Assembly (NCBI RefSeq): GCF_001550155.1
Contig: NZ_LRUF01000008.1
Span: forward strand, 124,001 to 188,000
Direction: 5' to 3'
DNA length: 64,000 bases
From: Pseudoalteromonas arabiensis
GTDB taxonomy: Bacteria; Pseudomonadota; Gammaproteobacteria; Enterobacterales; Alteromonadaceae
Below the pieces are notes generated by a model. It had not been told where the DNA came from. It worked only from the letters and a program-made list of their open reading frames with translations, and made no database searches. This document shows, piece by piece, positions 8,493 to 16,744 of the stretch; positions within the stretch are counted from its first letter, which is position 1; every line of letters begins with the position of its first letter. The translations under genes and the position numbers were made by a program.

Positions 8493-8993
8493 TCACTCAT
8501 TTGAATCATCGAAGTCAACCTCAGTGCCAAATGGCACCATTATGGCTTTCTCAACCATATGCTCTACTTTCTCATCATTTAACCTAGATAGGGAGTAAAA
8601 TAGTTTTTGATTGACATACTTTGGTGTAGAGCCTTCATTTTTATCAAATGCTAAAAATGGATTACTATCGCATATTTCCGATGCTTTAAAATTGTGTAAA
8701 GTATTAATGTATGACTTAAGATCTTTAAAACTGTAAAGCTCTTTTAAAGAAGCAAGATCATCGTACTCCTCTTGATTCTCAGGAAAGTCGAACAAAAATA
8801 CACCTTGAGCAGGTAAGGAATATTGTTGACAACAAAGTTCACAGTACCAAACCAAGTTATAATGATCAGCACTAAAACCAATAATGTATGGTTTCGGAGT
8901 TATTTCACTCTTTTTATTAATAGAATCGTTTAAATGGCTACACACTTTTTCACTTGAATTAAAAGCAAAATTTAATTTTTTATCAGATTTCAT
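8493..8993 (-). CDS. Unknown cytosolic protein, likely orphan immunity gene
   Basis: A 166-aa acidic protein with no signal peptide. It carries a possible metal-binding cysteine set (CSHLN near residue 18 and CELCC around residue 51), followed by a charged C-terminal half. No family is recognised. It lies between the immunity gene of the full Rhs protein and the displaced Rhs tip, with no toxin gene of its own. That is the pattern expected of an immunity gene kept after its own Rhs tip was lost. The ATG follows GGGGGCAGCGC. Confidence 0.55.
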   Translation of the reverse strand: MKSDKKLNFAFNSSEKVCSHLNDSINKKSEITPKPYIIGFSADHYNLVWYCELCCQQYSLPAQGVFLFDFPENQEEYDDLASLKELYSFKDLKSYINTLHNFKASEICDSNPFLAFDKNEGSTPKYVNQKLFYSLSRLNDEKVEHMVEKAIMVPFGTEVDFDDSNE

Positions 8994-9106
8994 GCGCTGC
9001 CCCCAAATTTGGAAAGTTTCATCCTAAAAAACCTTACAAGGCTTAAGTAAAACAATATGTGTTTATTCTGCAAATTGAAGCTCGTTCCTACAATATTGTA
9101 TTAAAA

Positions 9107-9499
9107 TCAATCAAACTTAGGACGGAGTTTCTCTCGCATTTCGAACATATTACTAGGTGTAATGGCCCACCGTTTTGGATCATCAAATTCGAAATCAATT
9201 TTGAAGCGCTTTGTTTCTTTTTCCATTTGAAATAATAGTTGATTAAACTTTTCACCGCATTGCAAATAAATATCTTCTCTTAATTGTTCTAAAGTATTAT
9301 CTAATAGCAATTGTTCATCTTCAATTGAAGCTATAGCAGGTCTAACCTTTTCACCATCGTATAAAAAACCTGAATTAGATATGTGCCCTTCTCCGAACTC
9401 AAAAATAAACACAAACTCTGTCCAAGGATTTTCCACAACTTTCTTACAACGCAAAAATAATCCAGCAATCTCGATTAATGTTTCATCTTTAATATTCAT
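9107..9499 (-). CDS. Putative immunity protein of the full-length Rhs nuclease
   Basis: A 130-aa protein, acidic in its first part. The start ATG overlaps the Rhs stop (ATGA), so the two are translationally coupled. The C-terminus carries FEFDDPKRWAITPSN followed by MREKLRPKF, a motif I associate with small proteins beside Rhs and polymorphic nuclease toxins, although I cannot name the family with certainty. No signal peptide, in keeping with neutralising a cytosolic nuclease. The role is inferred from position and coupling. Confidence 0.65.
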   Translation of the reverse strand: MNIKDETLIEIAGLFLRCKKVVENPWTEFVFIFEFGEGHISNSGFLYDGEKVRPAIASIEDEQLLLDNTLEQLREDIYLQCGEKFNQLLFQMEKETKRFKIDFEFDDPKRWAITPSNMFEMREKLRPKFD

Positions 9500-12400
9500 A
9501 AAATTCCTTTAAACTTCTCAATATCTTTCTTTGCAACCCGCCCAAAAGTCTCACCGCTCTGGTTATTAAACTTGTGTCGTTTTTCATAAACCACATCACC
9601 AGTTTTTGAGTCACATACCTCGTACTCACTAATTACATCAGTAGGCCGAACAGCTCCAGAAGGCTCAAGCGAAACCTTTAGCTTGACTTCAAATCCAGCT
9701 TCGGTCCAATCTGCCCACTCATTTTCCATCGACTTATAACTACCTCGATTGAAGTTAGAGTTCTGTGGGAATAAGTTCTTCGTTCCTTGATCACTCATAA
9801 AGCGATGGCCAACTAAATGACCGCCATCATCATCAGCTAGCCTATCTTCACCTCCAGCTTCACTTTGTGCTTTTTTCTCTTCATGTGAGCGTTTACCATG
9901 ATAAGTAGATTTCAACGTTGCCTCAACTGAAATAGGCCTACCTTTACTATCAATTTTCCAAGTTGCTTTATTATCCTTAAACTCTTCCACAACTTCTGAA
10001 ATATCTTCTTCACCTATCTTCCCATTCATCATATCACGTGTAAATTTACGGACTGATTTATCTCGAATAGAAGAGTTTTTAGGTGTACCTTCTATCCCAC
10101 CAGCCTCCAACACGTCGAAAACGTGCGTTAAGCAACTTTGAGTAGCAGCATCATATAGAGGTGTTTGTAAATTATCAGGATCACCATCGGCTGCATCTAG
10201 GGCTATTTCACTATTGAGCATTAGCTGCCTCTGTAAATCAATCGCAGCTATCGCATCTGGCAACTTTATTGTAGCTTTTTCTATCAATTTACCTGCAAAG
10301 TCATCCTCTTCATCGTAGCTATCAATAAGGGTTCTACTACTAATACCATTATCATCAGTTCCACCCAGTTGATGTGTCTTAGTCACTTCAAGTTTAGTTT
10401 TTACCTGAATGGCAAAATGAGTATCTTTACCCCTGCCTATTCTAAGGACGGTGGCAATACCTTCCTTACAACTCAATCCAAACGGATCCACCCAATTAAC
10501 TGGGTTCGGCGCATATTGGTAATGATTAATACCTCCCACTAAACCAATCGGGTCTTGGTTTATAAAGCGCTGCTGTTTTGGGCTGTAGTAACGATAGCGG
10601 TTGTAGTGTAGGCCGCTTTCTTCATCAAAATATTGCCCTTGAAAACGTATTGGCTGAGTGAATGTGTTTTCTTTATTAAAGTCAGCATTGGCCTCAGGTT
10701 CTTCATAGCCATACACATCCGCGTGGTTTTGCCATACAACTTCTGCGTTTTTATTTGTTACAAAACGTGGGGTGTTGAGCTGGTCTAGGTGGTAGTAATA
10801 CACCTCTCCCTGTTTAATCAGTGCGACTGGGTGAAATTGATTTGGTAGGTTGATGTACCAGGTATATTCGCCGTGTTGGTATTCGCCAATTAGCTGGTCG
10901 TTATCCCAAATGTAATCAATCTTGCCATGCTCGGTATGCTTGGCAATGCGTCGACCCAATGGGTCGTAGTCGTAATGAGTGAGCGTACCATTGTTATTAA
11001 AGCTGCTTAATTGGTTGAACGCATTGTATTCACGGTGTGTTTTAATACCTTTACCGGTTTCACGTATTTGGTTACCACATTCATCGTAATGAAAATCGCT
11101 GTCGCCAAAGTGTGTTAGGCGGTCAGCCTCGGTTGCGGTTTGGATAACAGTATCATCAGTTAAGTTACTATCTGATGCTGCAATCGAATCGCTGTATTCG
11201 CTGTGAATAACATTAGTTGTATAGGCTGAATCGTTATTTTCAACGTGATTAATTGCATCGCTGGTATCAGCTTGCTGCTCGGTTAATTCGCCATTTTTTA
11301 GTTTTGACTGGCTAACAGGGTTACCAAAGCTGTCCCACTGGTATTGGGTAGTAGTATCAACCTCAGAGCTTGCTAGGTTTTGCTTAATTAACTGGCCAAG
11401 GTTGTTGTATTCAAAATTAATGTTATGACTACTAACCCCTTCTTCTTTACGCGCAATCAACTGGTTAACACTGTCGTAATTGTATGTACAGGTATCGAAT
11501 AGTGCTTGCGCAGAATGGGTTAACTGCTGCTGTGTTAAGCGGTTGAATACATCAAACTGTTGAGTAAGGGTGACCTCATTACCAAAGTGCTGTGTTTGAA
11601 TGTTATTTTGGCTGTCGTAACCAAGTTCAACCAGTTTTGTTAAATCGCCATTCGCCTGCTTTACTTGAATTGCACTAAGCTGACCAAATTCATTGTAGTG
11701 ATAATCAAGCGTTGTTGAGTCAGGCAGAGTGAGAGACTGCCTTCTACCATAGTCATCATAGGTGTATGCAAGTTTATGTGTTTGATGTTGATTATGAATT
11801 TGCTCAACACTAATTAATCGCCCACCTTTATCAAACGCTTGTTTTATCGTCGACTGCGCATTATGAGCTCGCGCTATTTTGCCTTCTGCCGTGTAGGTAT
11901 AATGGTTAGCGTTATTAATGATTTGTTTGCCTGTGGCAAGGCTTGCGTGCTGCGAAATTATGCGGCCTAGTTTGTCACGCTTAATTTTTACATGGCGTTT
12001 ATCGCTTTGTGTAACTGACACTAAGCGATTACAAGCATCATACTTGTATTGTTGTATCGTGCCATCAAACCCCGTTACCTGAGTCGGGTTTTCATTTGCA
12101 TCGTAGTTTATACGGTATACATGGCCGTCACTGCGCTCAATTGCCGTTAAGTTGCGCTCTTTATCATAAGTTAAATGCAGTGCGCTGCCGTCGGGTTGAA
12201 TAACACAATGCGGCTGGCTTAGCCCTTCAAAATGTTGTTCTGTGGTATCGCCGTTGCTGTTTTGTGAGCTAACTAACCTACCCGCTTCATCGTATGTGAA
12301 GTATTGCTGTTGTTTATTTTCTGGATCATTTTGAGCAAACGCGGTGGTTTGCACAAGTTGCCCCTGCTCATTGTATTTATACTGAGTAAGCAGCCCTGCT

Positions 12401-14208
12401 TGGTTTATTGTTGCATTAATGCGGCCTAAGTTATCGTAGCTATAACGAATAAGCTCATTATTATGCTGCTTAGCAAGTAGCTCACCATGCTCGTTCCACG
12501 TATATTTTAAAACATGACCGTTAGGCGTGATATGTTGCGTTAAGTTACCTTGTTGATCGTAGCTATAAAGCGCAATTCGACCATCTGCTAGGGTTTCGCT
12601 TTGCAGTAATCCAGAGGCACTGTACTTACGTTGGATCTTGTCGCCATTTGGCAAGATAGTTAACACTTGTTGGCCGAGTTGGTTATAGCCAAACTGAGTA
12701 CGAGTACCATCAGGTTGAGTAACAGAGGCAAGCTGACCATACTCTGTATAGGCATACTGAGTTTGATTGCCCAAGGGGTCTGTTTGTGTCAGCTTTTGTC
12801 CAAGCGCATTGTATCCGTAGGTTGTGGTGTGACCGTTGGCATCCGTATGCTCAATCAATTTACCTTGTTCGTTATGAACAAAATGCTCTTGATTACCGCG
12901 AGAGTCGATACTGGTTGTCTTATTCCCTTGATACTCAAACTCATAGCAATAGGTATTGTCATCACCCCATTGTTTTATACATTTGGCATCATAACCGTAT
13001 GAATCCCATTCAAAATGATGACTAAAACCGCTTGCTCTGGTCCGCTTTATTAATAAATGCGCAGCATTGTACTCATAGCGCTCTTGCTCACCATGTTGGT
13101 TTGTTGCAGCAACTAAATTTTGCTGTTCATCGTATTCATAACGTGCCAGAGGCTGATCAATCAGAACAAGCTTATTTTGTTCATTTGTTCTATAAGCGTG
13201 AACTGTTTTTAGCAGTCCTTGTTTATTATATTTTAAAACGCAACCACGTGCTTTATTCACCTCTATGCGCTCTAAGCGCTCTTGAGAGTCATAATAAAAA
13301 CGTGTGCTCTGGCCTTTTTCGTTAATGATTTTTTCAAGTAACCACGCAGATTCACTAGGCATAAACGTTAAGTGATGGTCATTCGGTGTTACCAACACTT
13401 GTTTGCCATTTGTTTTGTAATGCAAGGCAAGGTTACTGCTCAGCTGGTAGCTAGACTGGCCTGGTTTTACTTTTTCAAATCGATGAGTCGCACCATGTTC
13501 ATCATGGTACTCTAACCAATAAGTGCCTTTTTTCTTCGGGCCTACTTTTGGGGGTGGTAAGTAATGCTCAGTTAATTTCACCATGTAATCATGGCGCCAA
13601 CCATTACCAAGCAATGAGCGTTGATTACACTTTGATGAGCGATACAAACGTCGCCAATTAAGTGGCTTATTCGCAGCGAGCGTAAAATCCACTAACGGCA
13701 GTATTTCCTCGCCCGTCAACATTGAAACAGGGTCTGAACGACACTCTTGCTCTGTAATTGGAGTTTCACTGGCAGTGGCATTGCTTGCCCCTCCGCTATT
13801 ACTTGCAGGTGCTTGCGTTGCTTTTTTACCGCTACTTGAGCTGCTTTGTGATTGTGATTTTTTGGCTTGCGATGAGCGAGTATTATCGCTCACTTGAATA
13901 ACTGTTTTAGCTTTTTGTCGGTAACAGCTCACTGCGCCAGAGGTAAGCGCACTCACTAAGGCTGTGGCGGTTTCACGCGCAGATGCTTGCCTTGGACAAT
14001 GAATACCCGCAGCTTGTAGTAGTTGAATGAGATCTAAACGTTTCGATGCATCACCACTTAATGCCGTGCCTAACTCAGCAACGTACTTGTACGCACTATC
14101 CGGCGTGCTCGTCGAAACAGGCTCAAAGCCACTGGGGGCTTTTTGCTTAGCTAACACCACACAAATTGGGTAGCTTATTCCTTGTAAAACAACTGCTCTG
14201 CTATCCAT
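9496..14208 (-). CDS. Rhs-family T6SS effector with C-terminal nuclease
   Basis: About 1570 aa. The start is ATG at 14208 (TAATG overlap with the upstream gene); a GTG at 14217 is an alternative. Order: a ~130-aa N-terminal region without PAAR, a Ser/Gln/Ala-rich linker, a DUF6531 entry domain (ECRSDPVSMLTGEE), about 20 YD repeats, and the core end NPVNWVDPFGL, where Rhs proteins are usually self-cleaved. The ~320-aa tip has a first part with THFAIQVKTK and QSCLTHVFDVLEAGG, possibly a permuted NlpC/P60-like fold. It ends in an Endonuclea_NS_2 nuclease with DDGGHLVGHRF and NFNRGSYKSMENEW. The preceding PAAR, helical-repeat and thiolase-fold genes probably load it onto VgrG; an overlapping immunity gene follows. 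Confidence 0.9.
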   Translation of the reverse strand: MDSRAVVLQGISYPICVVLAKQKAPSGFEPVSTSTPDSAYKYVAELGTALSGDASKRLDLIQLLQAAGIHCPRQASARETATALVSALTSGAVSCYRQKAKTVIQVSDNTRSSQAKKSQSQSSSSSGKKATQAPASNSGGASNATASETPITEQECRSDPVSMLTGEEILPLVDFTLAANKPLNWRRLYRSSKCNQRSLLGNGWRHDYMVKLTEHYLPPPKVGPKKKGTYWLEYHDEHGATHRFEKVKPGQSSYQLSSNLALHYKTNGKQVLVTPNDHHLTFMPSESAWLLEKIINEKGQSTRFYYDSQERLERIEVNKARGCVLKYNKQGLLKTVHAYRTNEQNKLVLIDQPLARYEYDEQQNLVAATNQHGEQERYEYNAAHLLIKRTRASGFSHHFEWDSYGYDAKCIKQWGDDNTYCYEFEYQGNKTTSIDSRGNQEHFVHNEQGKLIEHTDANGHTTTYGYNALGQKLTQTDPLGNQTQYAYTEYGQLASVTQPDGTRTQFGYNQLGQQVLTILPNGDKIQRKYSASGLLQSETLADGRIALYSYDQQGNLTQHITPNGHVLKYTWNEHGELLAKQHNNELIRYSYDNLGRINATINQAGLLTQYKYNEQGQLVQTTAFAQNDPENKQQQYFTYDEAGRLVSSQNSNGDTTEQHFEGLSQPHCVIQPDGSALHLTYDKERNLTAIERSDGHVYRINYDANENPTQVTGFDGTIQQYKYDACNRLVSVTQSDKRHVKIKRDKLGRIISQHASLATGKQIINNANHYTYTAEGKIARAHNAQSTIKQAFDKGGRLISVEQIHNQHQTHKLAYTYDDYGRRQSLTLPDSTTLDYHYNEFGQLSAIQVKQANGDLTKLVELGYDSQNNIQTQHFGNEVTLTQQFDVFNRLTQQQLTHSAQALFDTCTYNYDSVNQLIARKEEGVSSHNINFEYNNLGQLIKQNLASSEVDTTTQYQWDSFGNPVSQSKLKNGELTEQQADTSDAINHVENNDSAYTTNVIHSEYSDSIAASDSNLTDDTVIQTATEADRLTHFGDSDFHYDECGNQIRETGKGIKTHREYNAFNQLSSFNNNGTLTHYDYDPLGRRIAKHTEHGKIDYIWDNDQLIGEYQHGEYTWYINLPNQFHPVALIKQGEVYYYHLDQLNTPRFVTNKNAEVVWQNHADVYGYEEPEANADFNKENTFTQPIRFQGQYFDEESGLHYNRYRYYSPKQQRFINQDPIGLVGGINHYQYAPNPVNWVDPFGLSCKEGIATVLRIGRGKDTHFAIQVKTKLEVTKTHQLGGTDDNGISSRTLIDSYDEEDDFAGKLIEKATIKLPDAIAAIDLQRQLMLNSEIALDAADGDPDNLQTPLYDAATQSCLTHVFDVLEAGGIEGTPKNSSIRDKSVRKFTRDMMNGKIGEEDISEVVEEFKDNKATWKIDSKGRPISVEATLKSTYHGKRSHEEKKAQSEAGGEDRLADDDGGHLVGHRFMSDQGTKNLFPQNSNFNRGSYKSMENEWADWTEAGFEVKLKVSLEPSGAVRPTDVISEYEVCDSKTGDVVYEKRHKFNNQSGETFGRVAKKDIEKFKGIL
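10460..11117 (-). repeat. Direct repeat, intact Rhs copy of the core 3' segment
   Basis: Counterpart of the repeat at 7683-8327. It covers the last ~215 codons of the Rhs core up to the tip junction. The sequences diverge completely on the tip side, as expected for swapped toxin ends. Confidence 0.9.
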
Positions 14209-15053
14209 TAGTTGCACACTTCCTTACTTGTCCATAAGTATGACGCGACGGCTTGGTACTTGTTACTTTCTTGAGTTATCACTAACGCCTGAGACAAACT
14301 GTCATTGTAAAATGGGCTATTTGTCAGCGTTGCAAGGTTGATAATCCCTTCTAATGCACCTAGTTTTCCTAATTTATAATTAGGTAATTGAAAAATCGTC
14401 TGTTCATTAATTTTGTTACTTAACACTGGTAAATAATTTAACCAGTCATCACTTTCTACGCCATTTCCTGGGGCGAAAATTATATCTATTGGCTGCTCAT
14501 TAAGCGATAAAACACGCTTTAGCTCCCCTTGAATAGGGTTATGCTTAGCAAGGTCTATCGAAGCAACCATCTCTGCTGATTGTAACATCCAACCAGTATT
14601 TATAAACTCGATATTAGCCGTGCTTGCAGCAACACCTAAATAATCAAACTGTTCGCGCTTATTTGCCTTAAAAACACCATCAATGGCAATCACTGTTACA
14701 TTTTCAAGGCTGTTGGCTTGAGCCAACATTAGTGCTGAATGTATGCCATGGCAACCTTCAAAAAACAGATGCTCTAAGGGCGTGCCAAAGCATTGCTGTA
14801 AGCTCGTTGCAAAAAGTGTTTTTAGTTCACCTTGAAACGGCAACGCAGGTAAAAGCCACATTACAGTACCATTTTGCGCGAAATCCGTTTTATAAACAGA
14901 CTTAGCTTTCATGATGCAGTCATACACAAACGCATCAGTTGAATGCCAAGGAACTACACAGCCTTCACTAGAGCCACCCTCTAATAGTAATTCTTCAGGA
15001 CTGAGCTTATACGGCGTTTCAAACTGGTCGATGTTAATTTTAAATGCACTCAA
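14208..15053 (-). CDS. Thiolase-fold (beta-ketoacyl-synthase-like) T6SS accessory protein
   Basis: A 281-aa protein with the look of a degenerate thiolase/ketosynthase: FFEGCHGIHSALMLAQ (Cys in the position of the nucleophilic elbow), FAPGNGVESDDW and KLGKLGALEGIINLA, which resembles the GHTEGAAG loop. It is shorter than a true ketosynthase (~400 aa) and sits with no fatty-acid genes. It overlaps the upstream gene by 4 nt and abuts the Rhs start. Thiolase-like proteins are known between vgrG and nuclease effectors in some Pseudomonas T6SS loci, where such accessory proteins take part in effector loading. A chaperone or co-chaperone role for the Rhs protein is my inference. Confidence 0.65.
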   Translation of the reverse strand: MSAFKINIDQFETPYKLSPEELLLEGGSSEGCVVPWHSTDAFVYDCIMKAKSVYKTDFAQNGTVMWLLPALPFQGELKTLFATSLQQCFGTPLEHLFFEGCHGIHSALMLAQANSLENVTVIAIDGVFKANKREQFDYLGVAASTANIEFINTGWMLQSAEMVASIDLAKHNPIQGELKRVLSLNEQPIDIIFAPGNGVESDDWLNYLPVLSNKINEQTIFQLPNYKLGKLGALEGIINLATLTNSPFYNDSLSQALVITQESNKYQAVASYLWTSKEVCN

Positions 15054-16066
15054 TGAACACTCTCTTGATAGTTTTTACTATCCAACTTAAGTGCATTTAA
15101 AATTGCTAATACTTGCCAGCTTTGTTGATCAACACCTTGCTGTTTTACTTTATCAATCGGTTGATTTAATGCATAGCCATATACTAAAGTTTTGCCAGCA
15201 TAATATGACTCGTGCTCAGGCCAATGCTGGTTAAACTGCTGTTGAAAATCAACGATTGCTTGTGCATCTGTTAGTGCTTGCACCTGAGTTTCATAGGCCA
15301 CTAAATTATCTAATTCAGCCCCCAAACAACGCTTTATACCATTAATAAGTGGCTCTGCATCTTCAATATCCGACAATAACGACACAACTAACGGAACATA
15401 TTTAGGCATGCCTGTATGCAGCATCACTTGTAGCGCCTCTTCTCGAGACAGTGCTTGGCTTGCAAAGTTGCACACATGATTCACGCGTTGTTGATCCAGC
15501 AATAATAAATAAGCAGACATTAACGGTGAATTAATTAAATTTAGCTCAGCAAAATCGTTCGTGGTTTTAAACAACGCCTTTGTTGTTGGTAATTCTATAG
15601 CGGCTTGTTTAAATGCTTTAAATAACTCAGCATGCTGAGCAGACTGACTAAAGTAAATCGGCTTAAGTGCATCAAATGTCTGCGCATAAGCCGTTTGTGT
15701 ACGACCACGATAAATTGCTAACTTTTCAACGAGTAGCTGTTTAACTGGCAACTCTTTTTCGTCATTTTCATTTAACTGCGCTACGCACTCATGAGTTAAC
15801 TTTTTAGGCGACGTTAATAACGTGACCAAGCATGCTTCAGCCAATGTGCTTGTTAATACTTCGCCAGTATTCAAGTCTCGAAGAGCTTGCAGTAACTGGG
15901 TGGCTGACAATGTAACTTGCAGAATCTCAGAATCATAAGCATGAAGTTTTAATATGAGTTGCTGACGAGCTTGCATCAAATAGTCAACAGAATAGAAAGG
16001 ATTCTGTTGTGCACTGTGTAGTTGATTTAAAGTATTTGAATGCGCTTTTAGCAACATAGCAAGCAT
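15050..16066 (-). CDS. Helical-repeat protein, putative T6SS effector-loading factor
   Basis: A 338-aa mostly alpha-helical protein with HEAT-like stretches (GMPKYVPLVVSLLSD, EPLINGIKRCLG around residues 220-250). It has no signal peptide or membrane segment. The C-terminal region resembles TIGR02270-type proteins seen in other vgrG neighbourhoods, but I am not sure of the family. It begins 2 nt after the PAAR stop and overlaps the thiolase-fold gene (ATGA). This tight coupling PAAR - helical protein - thiolase-like - Rhs points to a loading module. An alternative start is the ATG at 16057. Confidence 0.55.
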   Translation of the reverse strand: MLAMLLKAHSNTLNQLHSAQQNPFYSVDYLMQARQQLILKLHAYDSEILQVTLSATQLLQALRDLNTGEVLTSTLAEACLVTLLTSPKKLTHECVAQLNENDEKELPVKQLLVEKLAIYRGRTQTAYAQTFDALKPIYFSQSAQHAELFKAFKQAAIELPTTKALFKTTNDFAELNLINSPLMSAYLLLLDQQRVNHVCNFASQALSREEALQVMLHTGMPKYVPLVVSLLSDIEDAEPLINGIKRCLGAELDNLVAYETQVQALTDAQAIVDFQQQFNQHWPEHESYYAGKTLVYGYALNQPIDKVKQQGVDQQSWQVLAILNALKLDSKNYQESVH

Positions 16067-16068
16067 GA

Positions 16069-16359
16069 TTAACCACCGATCAACACGGTGGGATTACCAA
16101 CGATAATTTTGCCGCCATGAGACGTTCCGTCTCCCATTCTAGCTGCTGGCTTTCCGTTTATTTTAACGGTAGATGATCCACTATTAATGCTATCAGGAGG
16201 GCCAACACAAATCAGCATATCGCCTTTTCTTGCTGCTGGCATACTACCAATTAATACATTTGATGAACCCGCCACAATTGGGCCACCAACGTGAGGAACT
16301 TGTGCAGTTACTTTAGGACAAAGGTGCATATGACCAATTGTTGAAGCGGGTTTACCCAT
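16069..16359 (-). CDS. PAAR-domain spike tip protein
   Basis: The 96-aa protein is a complete stand-alone PAAR domain (GKPASTIGHMHLCP, NVLIGSMPAARKGDM, INGKPAARMGD, NPTVLIGG). His and Cys residues (HMHLCP, ICVG, TSHGG) suit metal binding at the cone tip. It caps the VgrG spike and helps recruit the effector encoded three genes downstream, since the Rhs protein lacks its own PAAR domain. It ends 2 nt before the next gene. Confidence 0.92.
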   Translation of the reverse strand: MGKPASTIGHMHLCPKVTAQVPHVGGPIVAGSSNVLIGSMPAARKGDMLICVGPPDSINSGSSTVKINGKPAARMGDGTSHGGKIIVGNPTVLIGG

Positions 16360-16384
16360 AACCTATTCCTTGTTTTCACATCCA

Positions 16385-16741
16385 TTAATCGTACAGAGGG
16401 ATAACTTGTAACTTATTAACACTCACAAGCTTCGCTAGCTCTTCTACGATATCATCATAAGATAAGTCGTTTATGATTGAGCTGGTCTGTGTCGCATATT
16501 GATATACATAAGAAAGCACATTACTACTGTTCAAATTAGGATGAAGGTTATAAAAAAATTGCTCAGCAAAATAACCATCATGGCCTTTAAAGTAATCAAT
16601 TGGCAGACTCAAAAAAGGATCATCTGGACGGTTTACCGATAAACACACTAAATGCGGTAAACCATAGCGACAATACACGGTAAAGCCGCTGCTAGCAGCT
16701 CCATGAACAGCACCTGTTTGAAAAGTTGTAATCAGTTCCAT
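16385..16741 (-). CDS. Unknown small protein between VgrG and PAAR
   Basis: A 118-aa protein with no signal peptide and no recognised domain. Visible elements are FTVYCRYGLPHLVCLSVN, FFYNLHPNLN and a helical segment SYDDIVEELAKLV. It starts 3 nt after the vgrG stop, so it is expressed with vgrG. Its fixed place between the spike and its tip suggests a spike-assembly or loading role; no function is claimed. Confidence 0.6.
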   Translation of the reverse strand: MELITTFQTGAVHGAASSGFTVYCRYGLPHLVCLSVNRPDDPFLSLPIDYFKGHDGYFAEQFFYNLHPNLNSSNVLSYVYQYATQTSSIINDLSYDDIVEELAKLVSVNKLQVIPLYD

Positions 16742-16744
16742 AGC

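Noticed and set aside
6665..14208. Insertion sequence or prophage as carrier of the Rhs duplication
   Set aside because: No transposase, integrase, terminal inverted repeats or target duplications were seen; recombination at the core repeat explains the arrangement.
14208..15053. Active fatty-acid or polyketide ketosynthase
   Set aside because: Too short, the catalytic His pair is not evident, and it is embedded among T6SS genes with no acyl-carrier or synthase neighbours.
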